A stretch of 64,000 bases of DNA from Pseudomonas oryzae (GTDB lineage: Bacteria > Pseudomonadota > Gammaproteobacteria > Pseudomonadales > Pseudomonadaceae): positions 3,143,001 through 3,207,000 of the forward strand of contig NZ_LT629751.1 in NCBI RefSeq assembly GCF_900104805.1. Reading direction: 5' to 3'. Of this stretch, positions 56,828 through 64,000 are shown one piece after another. The stretch's first letter is position 1. Every line of letters begins with the position of its first letter. A model generated the notes under the pieces. The model made no database searches, had not been told where the DNA came from, and worked only from the letters and a program-made list of their open reading frames with translations. The position numbers and the translations under genes are program-made.

Positions 56828-59248
56828 ATGCGCCTCTTGAAGCTTTTGTCGTGGACCTGTGTCGCCCTGTTCTGCGCCGTGCTGCTCGGCCTGAGCGGCA
56901 CCTTCCTGTATCTCAGCCCGAACCTGCCCTCGGTGGAAACCCTGCGCAACGTGCGCATGCAGGTTCCCCTGCGCGTCTACAGCGCCGACGCCAAACTCAT
57001 TGCCGAATTCGGTGAAATGCGCCGCAGCCCCATCCGGTTCGCCGAGATTCCGCAGGACTTCATCGACGCCCTGCTGGCGGCGGAGGACGACAATTTCGCG
57101 CATCATTATGGTGTCGACCTCAAGAGCCTGATGCGTGCTGCTGCGCAATTATTGCAAAGCGGGCAGATCCAGACCGGCGGCAGCACCATCACCATGCAGG
57201 TGGCGAAAAACTTCTTCCTATCCAACGAACGCAGCTTTTCCCGGAAGATCAACGAGATCCTGCTCGCCCTGCAGATCGAGCGGGCACTCGACAAGAATGA
57301 GATCCTCGAGCTCTACGTCAACAAGATCTACCTCGGCAACCGCGCCTACGGCATCGAGGCAGCCGCGCAGATCTACTACGGCAAGTCGATCGGTGAGCTG
57401 TCCCTGGCGCAACTGGCGATGATCGCCGGCCTGCCCAAGGCTCCCTCACGCTACAACCCCGTGGCCAACCCCGCGCGCGCCAAGATTCGCCGCGACTGGA
57501 TCCTGTCGCGCATGTACGAACTCGGCAAGATCGACCAGCAACGCTACCAGAGCGCACTCGCCGAAACGGTCGACGCCCACCAGCAGGTGGTCAGCCCACC
57601 CGAGCTGGAAGCGCCCTACGTCGCGGAGATGGCACGCGCCGAAATCGTCAGCCGCTTCGGCGGCGACGCCTATACCGAAGGCTATCGCGTCTACACCACC
57701 GTCAGCAGCGAGCTGCAGACGACCGCCAACTGGGCCCTGCGCGAGGGACTGCTCGATTACGACCAGCGCCATGGCTACCGGGGTCCCGAGCAACGCCTGG
57801 CCCAGCTCGACCCGACCCAATGGCCGGCCAAGCTGAACGAGCAGAGCATTCTAGGTGGCCTGGAGCCGGCCATAGTGACCGACATCAACGGCGACGGCAT
57901 CACGGTGCTGACCCGCAGCGGCAGCACCGAGCCCGTCGCCTGGCCAACCATGAAGTGGGCCCGCCCGCACCTCAACACCAACAGCCTGGGGCGCCAGCCC
58001 GCCAAGCCGGCCGACGTGGTGCAAAAAGGCGACCTGATCCGCGTGCAGCGCCAGGATGACGGCAGCCTGCGCTTCGTTCAGCTACCCCAGGCCCAGGGCG
58101 CACTGGTCTCGCTGGATCCGAGCGACGGCGCGATCCGCGCCCTGATCGGCGGTTTCTCCTTCGAGCAGAGCAACTACAACCGTGCCACCCAGGCCAAGCG
58201 CCAGCCCGGCTCGAGCTTCAAGCCGTTCATCTACAGCGCCGCGCTGGACAAGGGCTTCACCGCCTCCAGTCTGATCAACGATGCGCCCATCGAATTCGTC
58301 GACCCCTATACCGGCGAGGTCTGGCGACCGAAGAACGACAACAACACCTTCCTCGGCCCGATCCGCATGCGCGAAGCCCTGTTCCGTTCGCGCAACCTGG
58401 TATCGATCCGCCTGCTCCAGGAGCTTGGCATCGACTACGTCCTCGACTACAGCAAGCGCTTCAGCCTGCCTCCCGAGGAGCTGCCACGCAACTTCTCGCT
58501 GGCGCTGGGCACCGCCAACCTGACTCCACTGGAGATCACCACCGGCTATGCCGTGTTCGCCAATGGCGGCTATCGCGTCCAGCCCTACCTGATCACCCGC
58601 ATCGAAAGCCGCGACGGCGAGCCACTGTTCGAAGCCAGCCCCGCGCGCATTCCGGCCGCAGACAAGGTAACCGCACCGAAAGTCCTGCCCGGTGCAGTCG
58701 CCACCGGCAGCGCGCCGACAGGCGATCCCACTCAACAGCCCGCCCAGGCCGAGCGCGTCATCGACCCGCGCACCGCCTATATCATGACCAGCATGCTGCA
58801 GGACGTGGTAAGGCTCGGCACCGCGCGCCGCGCCCTCAGCCTCGGGCGCAGCGACCTGGCAGGCAAGACCGGCACCACCAACGAGCAGAAGGACTCCTGG
58901 TTCGCCGGCTACAACGGCGACTTCGTCACCACCGCCTGGGCGGGTTTCGACCAGCCGCAAAGCCTCGGCCGTCACGAATTCGGCGGCACCGTGGCCCTGC
59001 CGATCTGGATGCGCTACATGGGCACGGCCCTCAAGGATCGCCCTGCCCACCTGCCACCCGAGCCGGATGGCCTGCTGCGCCTGCGCATCGACCCCGCCAC
59101 CGGCCTGGCCGCCGCGCCCGGCACCCCCGGGGCAGTGTTCGAACTGTTCAACAAGGACGCCCCGCCGCAACCCTCGCTGGAAAGCAGTGGCGGCTTCGAG
59201 GACCAGTTCGGCAGCGAGCCGGCACCGGTCCCCATCGACCTGTTCTGA
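56828..59248 (+). CDS. ponA: Penicillin-binding protein 1A (PonA/MrcA)
   Basis: An 806-aa class A PBP, a bifunctional peptidoglycan glycosyltransferase and transpeptidase. It has a short cytosolic tail and one membrane anchor (WTCVALFCAVLLGLSGTFLYL), and a GT51 domain with catalytic Glu86 in AAEDDNFAHHYGVD. An OB-like insertion is followed by the transpeptidase with SSFK (S462-K465), SRN (RSRNLVS) and KTG (K680-G682). ATG 56828 gives the family start MRLLKLLSWTC. Divergent from pilM. Ends before a strong terminator. Confidence 0.96.
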   Translation: MRLLKLLSWTCVALFCAVLLGLSGTFLYLSPNLPSVETLRNVRMQVPLRVYSADAKLIAEFGEMRRSPIRFAEIPQDFIDALLAAEDDNFAHHYGVDLKSLMRAAAQLLQSGQIQTGGSTITMQVAKNFFLSNERSFSRKINEILLALQIERALDKNEILELYVNKIYLGNRAYGIEAAAQIYYGKSIGELSLAQLAMIAGLPKAPSRYNPVANPARAKIRRDWILSRMYELGKIDQQRYQSALAETVDAHQQVVSPPELEAPYVAEMARAEIVSRFGGDAYTEGYRVYTTVSSELQTTANWALREGLLDYDQRHGYRGPEQRLAQLDPTQWPAKLNEQSILGGLEPAIVTDINGDGITVLTRSGSTEPVAWPTMKWARPHLNTNSLGRQPAKPADVVQKGDLIRVQRQDDGSLRFVQLPQAQGALVSLDPSDGAIRALIGGFSFEQSNYNRATQAKRQPGSSFKPFIYSAALDKGFTASSLINDAPIEFVDPYTGEVWRPKNDNNTFLGPIRMREALFRSRNLVSIRLLQELGIDYVLDYSKRFSLPPEELPRNFSLALGTANLTPLEITTGYAVFANGGYRVQPYLITRIESRDGEPLFEASPARIPAADKVTAPKVLPGAVATGSAPTGDPTQQPAQAERVIDPRTAYIMTSMLQDVVRLGTARRALSLGRSDLAGKTGTTNEQKDSWFAGYNGDFVTTAWAGFDQPQSLGRHEFGGTVALPIWMRYMGTALKDRPAHLPPEPDGLLRLRIDPATGLAAAPGTPGAVFELFNKDAPPQPSLESSGGFEDQFGSEPAPVPIDLF

Positions 59249-59269
59249 GCTCCGAGTCCAGGGCTGACC

Positions 59270-59303
59270 AACAAAAAACCCCGCAAGCGCGGGGTTTTTT
59301 GTT
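59270..59303. terminator. Bidirectional terminator between ponA and malic enzyme gene
   Basis: A 15-bp perfect stem, arms 59270-59284 (AACAAAAAACCCCGC) and 59289-59303, with loop AAGC. T-runs of six on one strand and A-runs of six on the other make it suitable in both directions for the convergent genes. Confidence 0.9.
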
Positions 59304-59316
59304 GCATGCCGAACGA

Positions 59317-60585
59317 TCAGCCGTTGAACACGTCGTCGGCCGACTTCAGCGGGTAGTGCTTCGGGTAGCCGAGACGAGCCACGCCGGTCTCGATGGCAGC
59401 CTTGGCCACCGCATCCGGCACCAGCTGGATCAGGCGCTGATCCATCGGCTTGGGAATGATGTACTCGCGCCCGAACTCCAGGCTGTCGACACCGTAGGCG
59501 TCACAGACTTCCTTCGGCACCGGCAGCTTGGCCAGCTCGCGAATGGCCTGTACGGCGGCGATCTTCATCTCCTCGTTGATGCGGGTGGCGCGCACGTCCA
59601 GGGCACCACGGAAGATGAAGGGGAAGCCCAGCACGTTGTTGACCTGGTTCGGATAGTCGGAGCGACCGGTGGCCATGATCACGTCCGGACGCACCTCGCG
59701 GGCCAGCTCCGGCTTGATTTCCGGATCCGGGTTGGAGCAGGCGAACACGATCGGGTTCGGTGCCATCTGCGCCAGGTCTTCCGCCGACAGCAGGTTGGCG
59801 CCGGACAGGCCGACGAACACATCGGCGCCCTGCATGGCGTCACTCAGGGTACGCTTGTCGGTCTCGTGGGCGAATACCGCCTTGTACTGGTTCAGATCGT
59901 CGCGACCGGCATGGATCACGCCCTTGCGGTCGATCATGAAGATGTTTTCCACCTTGGCACCGATGCTGACCAGCAGCTTCATGCAGGCGATCGCCGCGGC
60001 ACCGGCGCCGAGGCAGACGATCTTAGCCTCATCCAGCTTCTTGCCGACGATCTCCAGGGCATTGAGCATGCCGGCCGCGGTGACGATGGCGGTGCCGTGC
60101 TGGTCATCGTGGAATACCGGGATGTCGCACTGCTCGATCAGCGCGCGCTCGATCTCGAAGCACTCGGGCGCCTTGATGTCTTCCAGGTTGATGCCGCCGA
60201 ACGTGATGGAGATGCGCTTGACGGTGTCGATGAAGGCCTGCGGACTCTCGGCGTCCACCTCGATGTCGAACACGTCGACGCCGGCGAAACGCTTGAACAG
60301 CACCCCCTTGCCCTCCATCACCGGCTTGGAAGCCAGCGGGCCGAGGTCGCCCAGACCGAGGATCGCGGTGCCGTCGGAGATGACCGCGACCAGGTTGCCC
60401 TTGCCGGTGTACTTGAACGCCAGTTCGGCGTCGCGGGCAATTTCGCGCACCGGCTCGGCCACGCCGGGACTGTAGGCCAGGGACAGGTCGCGCGCGGTAG
60501 CCGTGGGCTTGGTCAGCTCAACGCTCAGCTTGCCGGGACGAGGCTGAGCGTGGTACTCGAGCGCGGCAGTTTTCAGATCGGACAT
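59317..60585 (-). CDS. maeB: Malic enzyme, short MaeB type without PTA domain
   Basis: A 422-aa malate dehydrogenase (oxaloacetate-decarboxylating), likely NADP-dependent, that makes pyruvate, CO2 and reduced cofactor. It has YSPGVAEPVREIARD at the active-site start, KGNLVAVISDGTAILGLGD, the catalytic HDDQHGTAIVTAAGMLNAL and the cofactor loop IVCLGAGAAAIACMKLL. E. coli MaeB is about 759 aa with a C-terminal phosphotransacetylase-like domain; that part is absent here, as in many pseudomonads. ATG 60585. Confidence 0.93.
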   Translation of the reverse strand: MSDLKTAALEYHAQPRPGKLSVELTKPTATARDLSLAYSPGVAEPVREIARDAELAFKYTGKGNLVAVISDGTAILGLGDLGPLASKPVMEGKGVLFKRFAGVDVFDIEVDAESPQAFIDTVKRISITFGGINLEDIKAPECFEIERALIEQCDIPVFHDDQHGTAIVTAAGMLNALEIVGKKLDEAKIVCLGAGAAAIACMKLLVSIGAKVENIFMIDRKGVIHAGRDDLNQYKAVFAHETDKRTLSDAMQGADVFVGLSGANLLSAEDLAQMAPNPIVFACSNPDPEIKPELAREVRPDVIMATGRSDYPNQVNNVLGFPFIFRGALDVRATRINEEMKIAAVQAIRELAKLPVPKEVCDAYGVDSLEFGREYIIPKPMDQRLIQLVPDAVAKAAIETGVARLGYPKHYPLKSADDVFNG

Positions 60586-60797
60586 GTTGGTGCTTCCACT
60601 TTCTATTTATAGGTACAGACAGGGACCACGAGCATACGGCATGTGCGAGGCCGCCCACAAGAGCGTCGACCCAGAGCGCAAAATGCGCTTGTCAAGCCCC
60701 AAATCGCAAGACTTTTGGATAGCCCTGTCTGCGTCAGAAAGTACAGCTTCTGGCCCCACCTGAGACCTCCCGAGGGTGCGGCAAATCCCCGCAGCCC

Positions 60798-61610
60798 TCA
60801 GTAGCCGAGCATGGCCGGATGGCTCAGCGGCAACAGCCAGCGCGACCGCCCGCGCCCGGATGCACCACGCCGACGGCGATCGATCAACCAGCCGCGCGCC
60901 TCGACCACCCGCCCCTGCAGCCGCCACAGGGCCTGCGTGTCGAACTGCGCCAGAGCCTGCGGAACCACCTGCAGCACCAGGTCGCCCTCCAGCTGCAGCC
61001 AGAGCCCGCCACTGTTGCGCTCGATCACCATCACCCTCCCGCGCACCAGCACGAAGCCGCCACGCCGCAGTTGCGTCGCCTCGATCAGCGGACTGCGTTG
61101 CCAGACGCCCCGCCCGGTGGCACGCGCCGCCGCCTCGGCCGCGAACTGGCAGGCCGCCAGTGCGGTGTTGGGCGCCAGCGCCACGGCGAAGCCGAGACCG
61201 GCGGCGAGCTGCTGCGCCTCCCAGTTGCGTCCGTCGCGCCCGAAGGCATGCGCCAGCGTCCGCCCGTACCGGTCACGCGACTGCTCGCCCGACACCAGCC
61301 CGACCCGCCCGGCGCTGGCGGCGACCAGCGCCGCGAGATGACGCGTCGCCACCTCGGCCAGGGGCTCGGGCGGACGCCCCTCACGGCCCAGTTCGGGCGC
61401 ATTGACGCCGATCAGCCGTACGCTGCGGCCGTCATCCAGGCGCAGGGTGTCGCCATCCACCACCCTGGCCACCTGCGCCTCGCGCAGCGCAGCCGGCGGC
61501 CGGCACTCGGCCGCGAACGGCACGCGCGGCCAGGCCATGAGCGCAGCACAAACAAAAAAGGCGCCCCAGAGGGACGCCTTTCTTGCTGCATCGGGAAACG
61601 GATTGCGCAT
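60798..61610 (-). CDS. Secreted thermonuclease (SNase-like) protein
   Basis: A 270-aa protein with an SNase domain (residues 45-165). The conserved VDGDTLRLDDGRSVRLIGVNAPE has the Asp residues and Arg of the active site, and RDRYGRTLAHAF is the second catalytic region. A C-terminal domain of about 95 aa follows. The start at 61610 gives a signal peptide with the hydrophobic core LWGAFFVCAALMAW, cleaved perhaps after FAA. However, these codons overlap the rpmE terminator. ATG 61538 would skip it, losing the signal peptide. Gene lies 15 bp after the rpmE stop. Confidence 0.82.
   Translation of the reverse strand: MRNPFPDAARKASLWGAFFVCAALMAWPRVPFAAECRPPAALREAQVARVVDGDTLRLDDGRSVRLIGVNAPELGREGRPPEPLAEVATRHLAALVAASAGRVGLVSGEQSRDRYGRTLAHAFGRDGRNWEAQQLAAGLGFAVALAPNTALAACQFAAEAAARATGRGVWQRSPLIEATQLRRGGFVLVRGRVMVIERNSGGLWLQLEGDLVLQVVPQALAQFDTQALWRLQGRVVEARGWLIDRRRRGASGRGRSRWLLPLSHPAMLGY
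61548..61581 (-). terminator. rpmE terminator, lying within the nuclease gene start
   Basis: An 11-bp stem on the minus strand pairs AAAGGCGTCCC with GGGGCGCCTTT (one G-T pair) around loop TCT (61557-61581), followed by TTTTTTGTTTGTG (61548-61559, minus strand). It is 45 bp after the rpmE stop and has all the traits of a Rho-independent terminator. It also encodes the hydrophobic part of the downstream ORF (KASLWGAFFVC). Confidence 0.8.
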
Positions 61611-61625
61611 CCCGATACGTCTCGC

Positions 61626-61844
61626 TTACTTCTTGGTGGCACCGAAGCCGGCGAAACGCTGCTTGAAGCGGTCGATACGGCCGCCGGTGTCCAGCACCTT
61701 CTGCTTGCCGGTGTAGAACGGGTGGCACTCGGAGCAGACGTCGAGGCTCAGGTCCTTGCACAGGGTGGAACGGGTCTTGACCACGTTGCCGCAGCTGCAG
61801 GTCGCGGTTACTTCTTCGTACGCGGGATGGATTTCCGGTTTCAT
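61626..61844 (-). CDS. rpmE: 50S ribosomal protein L31 (zinc form)
   Basis: A 72-aa ribosomal protein L31 of the Cys-containing type: CSCG (16-19) and CSEC (37-40) bind zinc. It begins [20 protein letters not shown] and ends in GFGATKK. The ATG at 61844 has TGAGG upstream. The gene is divergent from priA and upstream of the nuclease gene; a terminator follows. Confidence 0.98.
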   Translation of the reverse strand: MKPEIHPAYEEVTATCSCGNVVKTRSTLCKDLSLDVCSECHPFYTGKQKVLDTGGRIDRFKQRFAGFGATKK

Positions 61845-62044
61845 CTATGGATCCTCAGGGATGATGTGCCGCCACCTGGCACCATGCCGGGCACCGCACG
61901 AGGTAATTCACCGGGGCAGCCAGGCCACCCGGAAAAATAGGGCGGCATGATAACAGACCACCTTCCCGATGCAAGCGCCCGTCCGTCACGGCAGCGCAGG
62001 CGGCCCATGCTAAGATCGCCGGCCTTCGCCTGCGGAGCCTCTGC

Positions 62045-64000
62045 GTGACCCTGCCTATCCTGCGCCTCGCCCTGCCCTCGCCGCTGCGCCGCCTGTTCGA
62101 CTATCGCGCCCCCGCTGGCTGCGATGCGTCCCTGTTGCAGCCCGGGGTACGCCTGCGCGTGCCGTTCGGTCGCCGCGAGCTGGTCGGCGTGCTGGTGGAG
62201 ACGGTGGCGCACAGCGAGGTGCCCGAGGAGCGCCTGCGTGAAGCCGGCGCCCTGCTCGACCGCCAGCCGGTGCTGCCGCCGGCACTGCTCGAGCTGTGCC
62301 GCTGGACCGCCAGCTACTACCAGCACAGCCTCGGCGACACCTACAGCTGGGCGCTGCCCAACCTGCTGCGCCAGGGCGAATCGGCCGAGCGCGGCGAGGA
62401 ACGCATCTGGCAGGCCGCGACCGGCGCCCGTCTCGACGACCCGCGCCTGGCCCGCGCGCCGCGCCAGCGCCAGGCGCTGGCCACCCTCGCCCAGCACCCG
62501 CACGGCATCAACCAGAACATGCTCGAGCAGTTCCAGCTGTCGCGCGACAGCCTCAAGCTGCTGCACGACAAGGGCCTGGTCGAGGTGATTCGCCGCCAAC
62601 CGAACGTTCCCGAGCACCACGGCGCCTGGCTGCTGCAGCCCGAGCTGCCGCTCAACGCCGAGCAGCGCAGCGCCTTCGAGGCGGTGCGCGCCGGCGCGGG
62701 CCGCTTCCACCCCTGCCTGCTGGCCGGCGTCACCGGCAGCGGCAAGACCGAGGTCTACCTGCAGCTGATCCGCGAGGCCCTCGAGGCCGGCAAGCAGGCG
62801 CTGGTGCTGATCCCCGAGATCAACCTCGGTCCGCAGACCCTCGAGCGCTTCGCCCGCCGCTTCAACGCACGCATCGCCCTGCTGCACTCGGGGCTGACCG
62901 ACCGCGAGCGCCTGGAGGCCTGGCAGGCCGCCCGCGAAGGGCATGCGCAGATCGTCATCGGCACCCGCTCGGCGCTGTTCACCCCGCTCAAGTCACCGGG
63001 CCTGATCATCGTCGACGAGGAGCACGACGCCTCCTACAAACAGCAGGAAGGCCTGCGCTATCACGCCCGCGATCTGGCGGTGATGCGTGCGCGCCTGGAG
63101 CGCGTGCCGCTGCTGCTGGGCTCGGCCACCCCCTCGCTGGAAAGCCTGCACAACGCCGAACAGGGCCGCTACGCCCTGCTGCGCCTGACCCAACGCGCCG
63201 GCGGCGCGCGCGAACCGCGCTTCGAATGCCTCGACGTGCGCAGCCGGCCGCTCGACAGCGGCATCTCGCCGCCGCTGCAACGGCTGATCGGCGAGACCCT
63301 GACCGCCGGCCAGCAGGTACTGGTGTTCCTCAACCGCCGCGGCTTCGCCCCCACCCTGCTGTGCCACGACTGCGGCTGGATGGCCAAGTGCCCGCGCTGC
63401 GACGCGCGCCTGACCGTCCACCAGCGCTCCGGCGAGTTGCGCTGCCACCACTGCGACCACCGCGAGAGACCGCCGGCCACCTGCCCGCAGTGCCAGCACG
63501 TCGACCTGCGCCCGGTGGGCGTCGGTACCGAGCGCAGCGAGGAGCGCCTGCGCATCCTGTTCCCCGACCACCCGATCCTGCGCGTCGACCGCGACAGCAC
63601 CGCGCGCAAGGGCGCCATGGAGCAGCTGTTCGCCACCATCCAGCGCGGCGAACCGTGCATCCTGGTCGGTACCCAGATGCTCGCCAAGGGCCACCACTTC
63701 CCGCGCGTCACCCTGGTCGCCATCCTCGACGCCGACGGCGGCCTGTTCAGCGCCGACTTCCGCGCCAGCGAGCGCATGGCCCAGCTGATCGTCCAGGTCG
63801 CCGGCCGCGCCGGCCGCGCCGAAGCCCCGGGGCGGGTGGTGATCCAGACCCACCTGGCCGACCACCCGCTACTGGTGCAACTCAGCGAGCAGGGCTACTT
63901 CGCCTTCGCCGCCCAGGCGCTCAGCGAGCGCCGCGCCGCCGGACTGCCGCCGTTCAGCCACTTGGCGCTGCTGCGCGCCGACGCCTATCAACCGGAGCAG
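62045..64000 (+). CDS. priA: Primosomal replication helicase PriA (C-terminus missing)
   Basis: The first 652 codons of PriA, the 3'-to-5' DNA helicase that restarts stalled forks; the end lies beyond the window. The N-terminal 3'BD domain starts VTLPILRLALPSPLRRLFDY. Walker A is GVTGSGKTEVY (K234), Walker B IIVDEEHDASYK. Zinc Cys motifs CHDCGWMAKCPRCDARL and CHHCDH, CPQCQH follow, and helicase motifs GTQMLAKGHHFPRV and QVAGRAGRAE close the visible part. GTG 62045 has GGAG upstream. Start confirmed by the family N-terminus. Divergent from rpmE. Confidence 0.96.
   Translation, partial: MTLPILRLALPSPLRRLFDYRAPAGCDASLLQPGVRLRVPFGRRELVGVLVETVAHSEVPEERLREAGALLDRQPVLPPALLELCRWTASYYQHSLGDTYSWALPNLLRQGESAERGEERIWQAATGARLDDPRLARAPRQRQALATLAQHPHGINQNMLEQFQLSRDSLKLLHDKGLVEVIRRQPNVPEHHGAWLLQPELPLNAEQRSAFEAVRAGAGRFHPCLLAGVTGSGKTEVYLQLIREALEAGKQALVLIPEINLGPQTLERFARRFNARIALLHSGLTDRERLEAWQAAREGHAQIVIGTRSALFTPLKSPGLIIVDEEHDASYKQQEGLRYHARDLAVMRARLERVPLLLGSATPSLESLHNAEQGRYALLRLTQRAGGAREPRFECLDVRSRPLDSGISPPLQRLIGETLTAGQQVLVFLNRRGFAPTLLCHDCGWMAKCPRCDARLTVHQRSGELRCHHCDHRERPPATCPQCQHVDLRPVGVGTERSEERLRILFPDHPILRVDRDSTARKGAMEQLFATIQRGEPCILVGTQMLAKGHHFPRVTLVAILDADGGLFSADFRASERMAQLIVQVAGRAGRAEAPGRVVIQTHLADHPLLVQLSEQGYFAFAAQALSERRAAGLPPFSHLALLRADAYQPEQ

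Overview
The window is chromosomal DNA from a GC-rich gammaproteobacterium, almost certainly a Pseudomonas. The evidence is a P. aeruginosa-type LPS core kinase set (waaP, wapP), a lipoyl-domain PDH pair aceE/aceF behind a divergent glnE, the pilMNOPQ operon divergent from ponA, and the order aroK-aroB-(SPOR/AAA protein)-gltB-gltD-hemE. From memory this order follows the P. aeruginosa PAO1 stretch from msbA to priA, with local differences. The species cannot be fixed from the sequence alone. No phage, IS element, CRISPR array, tRNA or rRNA was seen. This is core genome with one accessory-like LPS section and several intergenic repeat elements.

Layout. (1) 1-14,140 is the LPS inner/outer core locus, almost all on the minus strand: waaF, waaC, waaG, waaP, wapP, a tandem-kinase protein, a carbamoyltransferase, the WapH-type glycosyltransferase, a polysaccharide pyruvyl transferase, two further glycosyltransferase-like proteins, the O-antigen ligase waaL and the start of msbA. 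A small kinase-fold gene lies on the plus strand between msbA and waaL. (2) 14,310-22,830 holds ilvE and glnE (minus), then aceE-aceF (plus) with a strong terminator. (3) 22,847-40,764 is mixed housekeeping: an unknown exported protein, msrA, rlmJ, a K+/H+ antiporter, an MscK-type channel, selO, a DUF1992 protein, an SLC13/RCK permease, metY, trxC, a double Usp protein, an orphan ParA, and a LysR/MFS divergent pair. (4) 40,885-51,638 carries hemE, gltD, gltB, a SPOR/AAA protein, aroB and aroK, all minus. (5) 51,642-59,303 has the type IV pilus alignment and secretin operon pilM-N-O-P-Q and the divergent ponA. (6) 59,317-64,000 has a short malic enzyme, a thermonuclease, rpmE and the start of priA.

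How the parts work together. Region 1 builds and decorates the lipid A-core. Heptosyltransferases add two heptoses, several kinases phosphorylate them, a carbamoyl group is added, outer-core sugars (probably including a pyruvate ketal) follow, MsbA flips the product and WaaL adds O-antigen. Extra negative charge from phosphate and pyruvate would be a consistent theme. Regions 2 and 4 link pyruvate oxidation and glutamate synthesis: PDH, GOGAT and the GlnE adenylyltransferase of glutamine synthetase.

The most interesting signals are these: the three-gene outer-core cassette with a pyruvyl transferase; a kinase-fold protein that lacks its catalytic Asp beside a two-domain kinase protein; a pair of 13-bp palindromes 52 bp apart upstream of aceEF; a hairpin that occupies the selO ribosome binding site; the rpmE terminator lying inside the predicted signal-peptide codons of the nuclease gene; and a family of intergenic hairpin repeats with constant ends but different arms.
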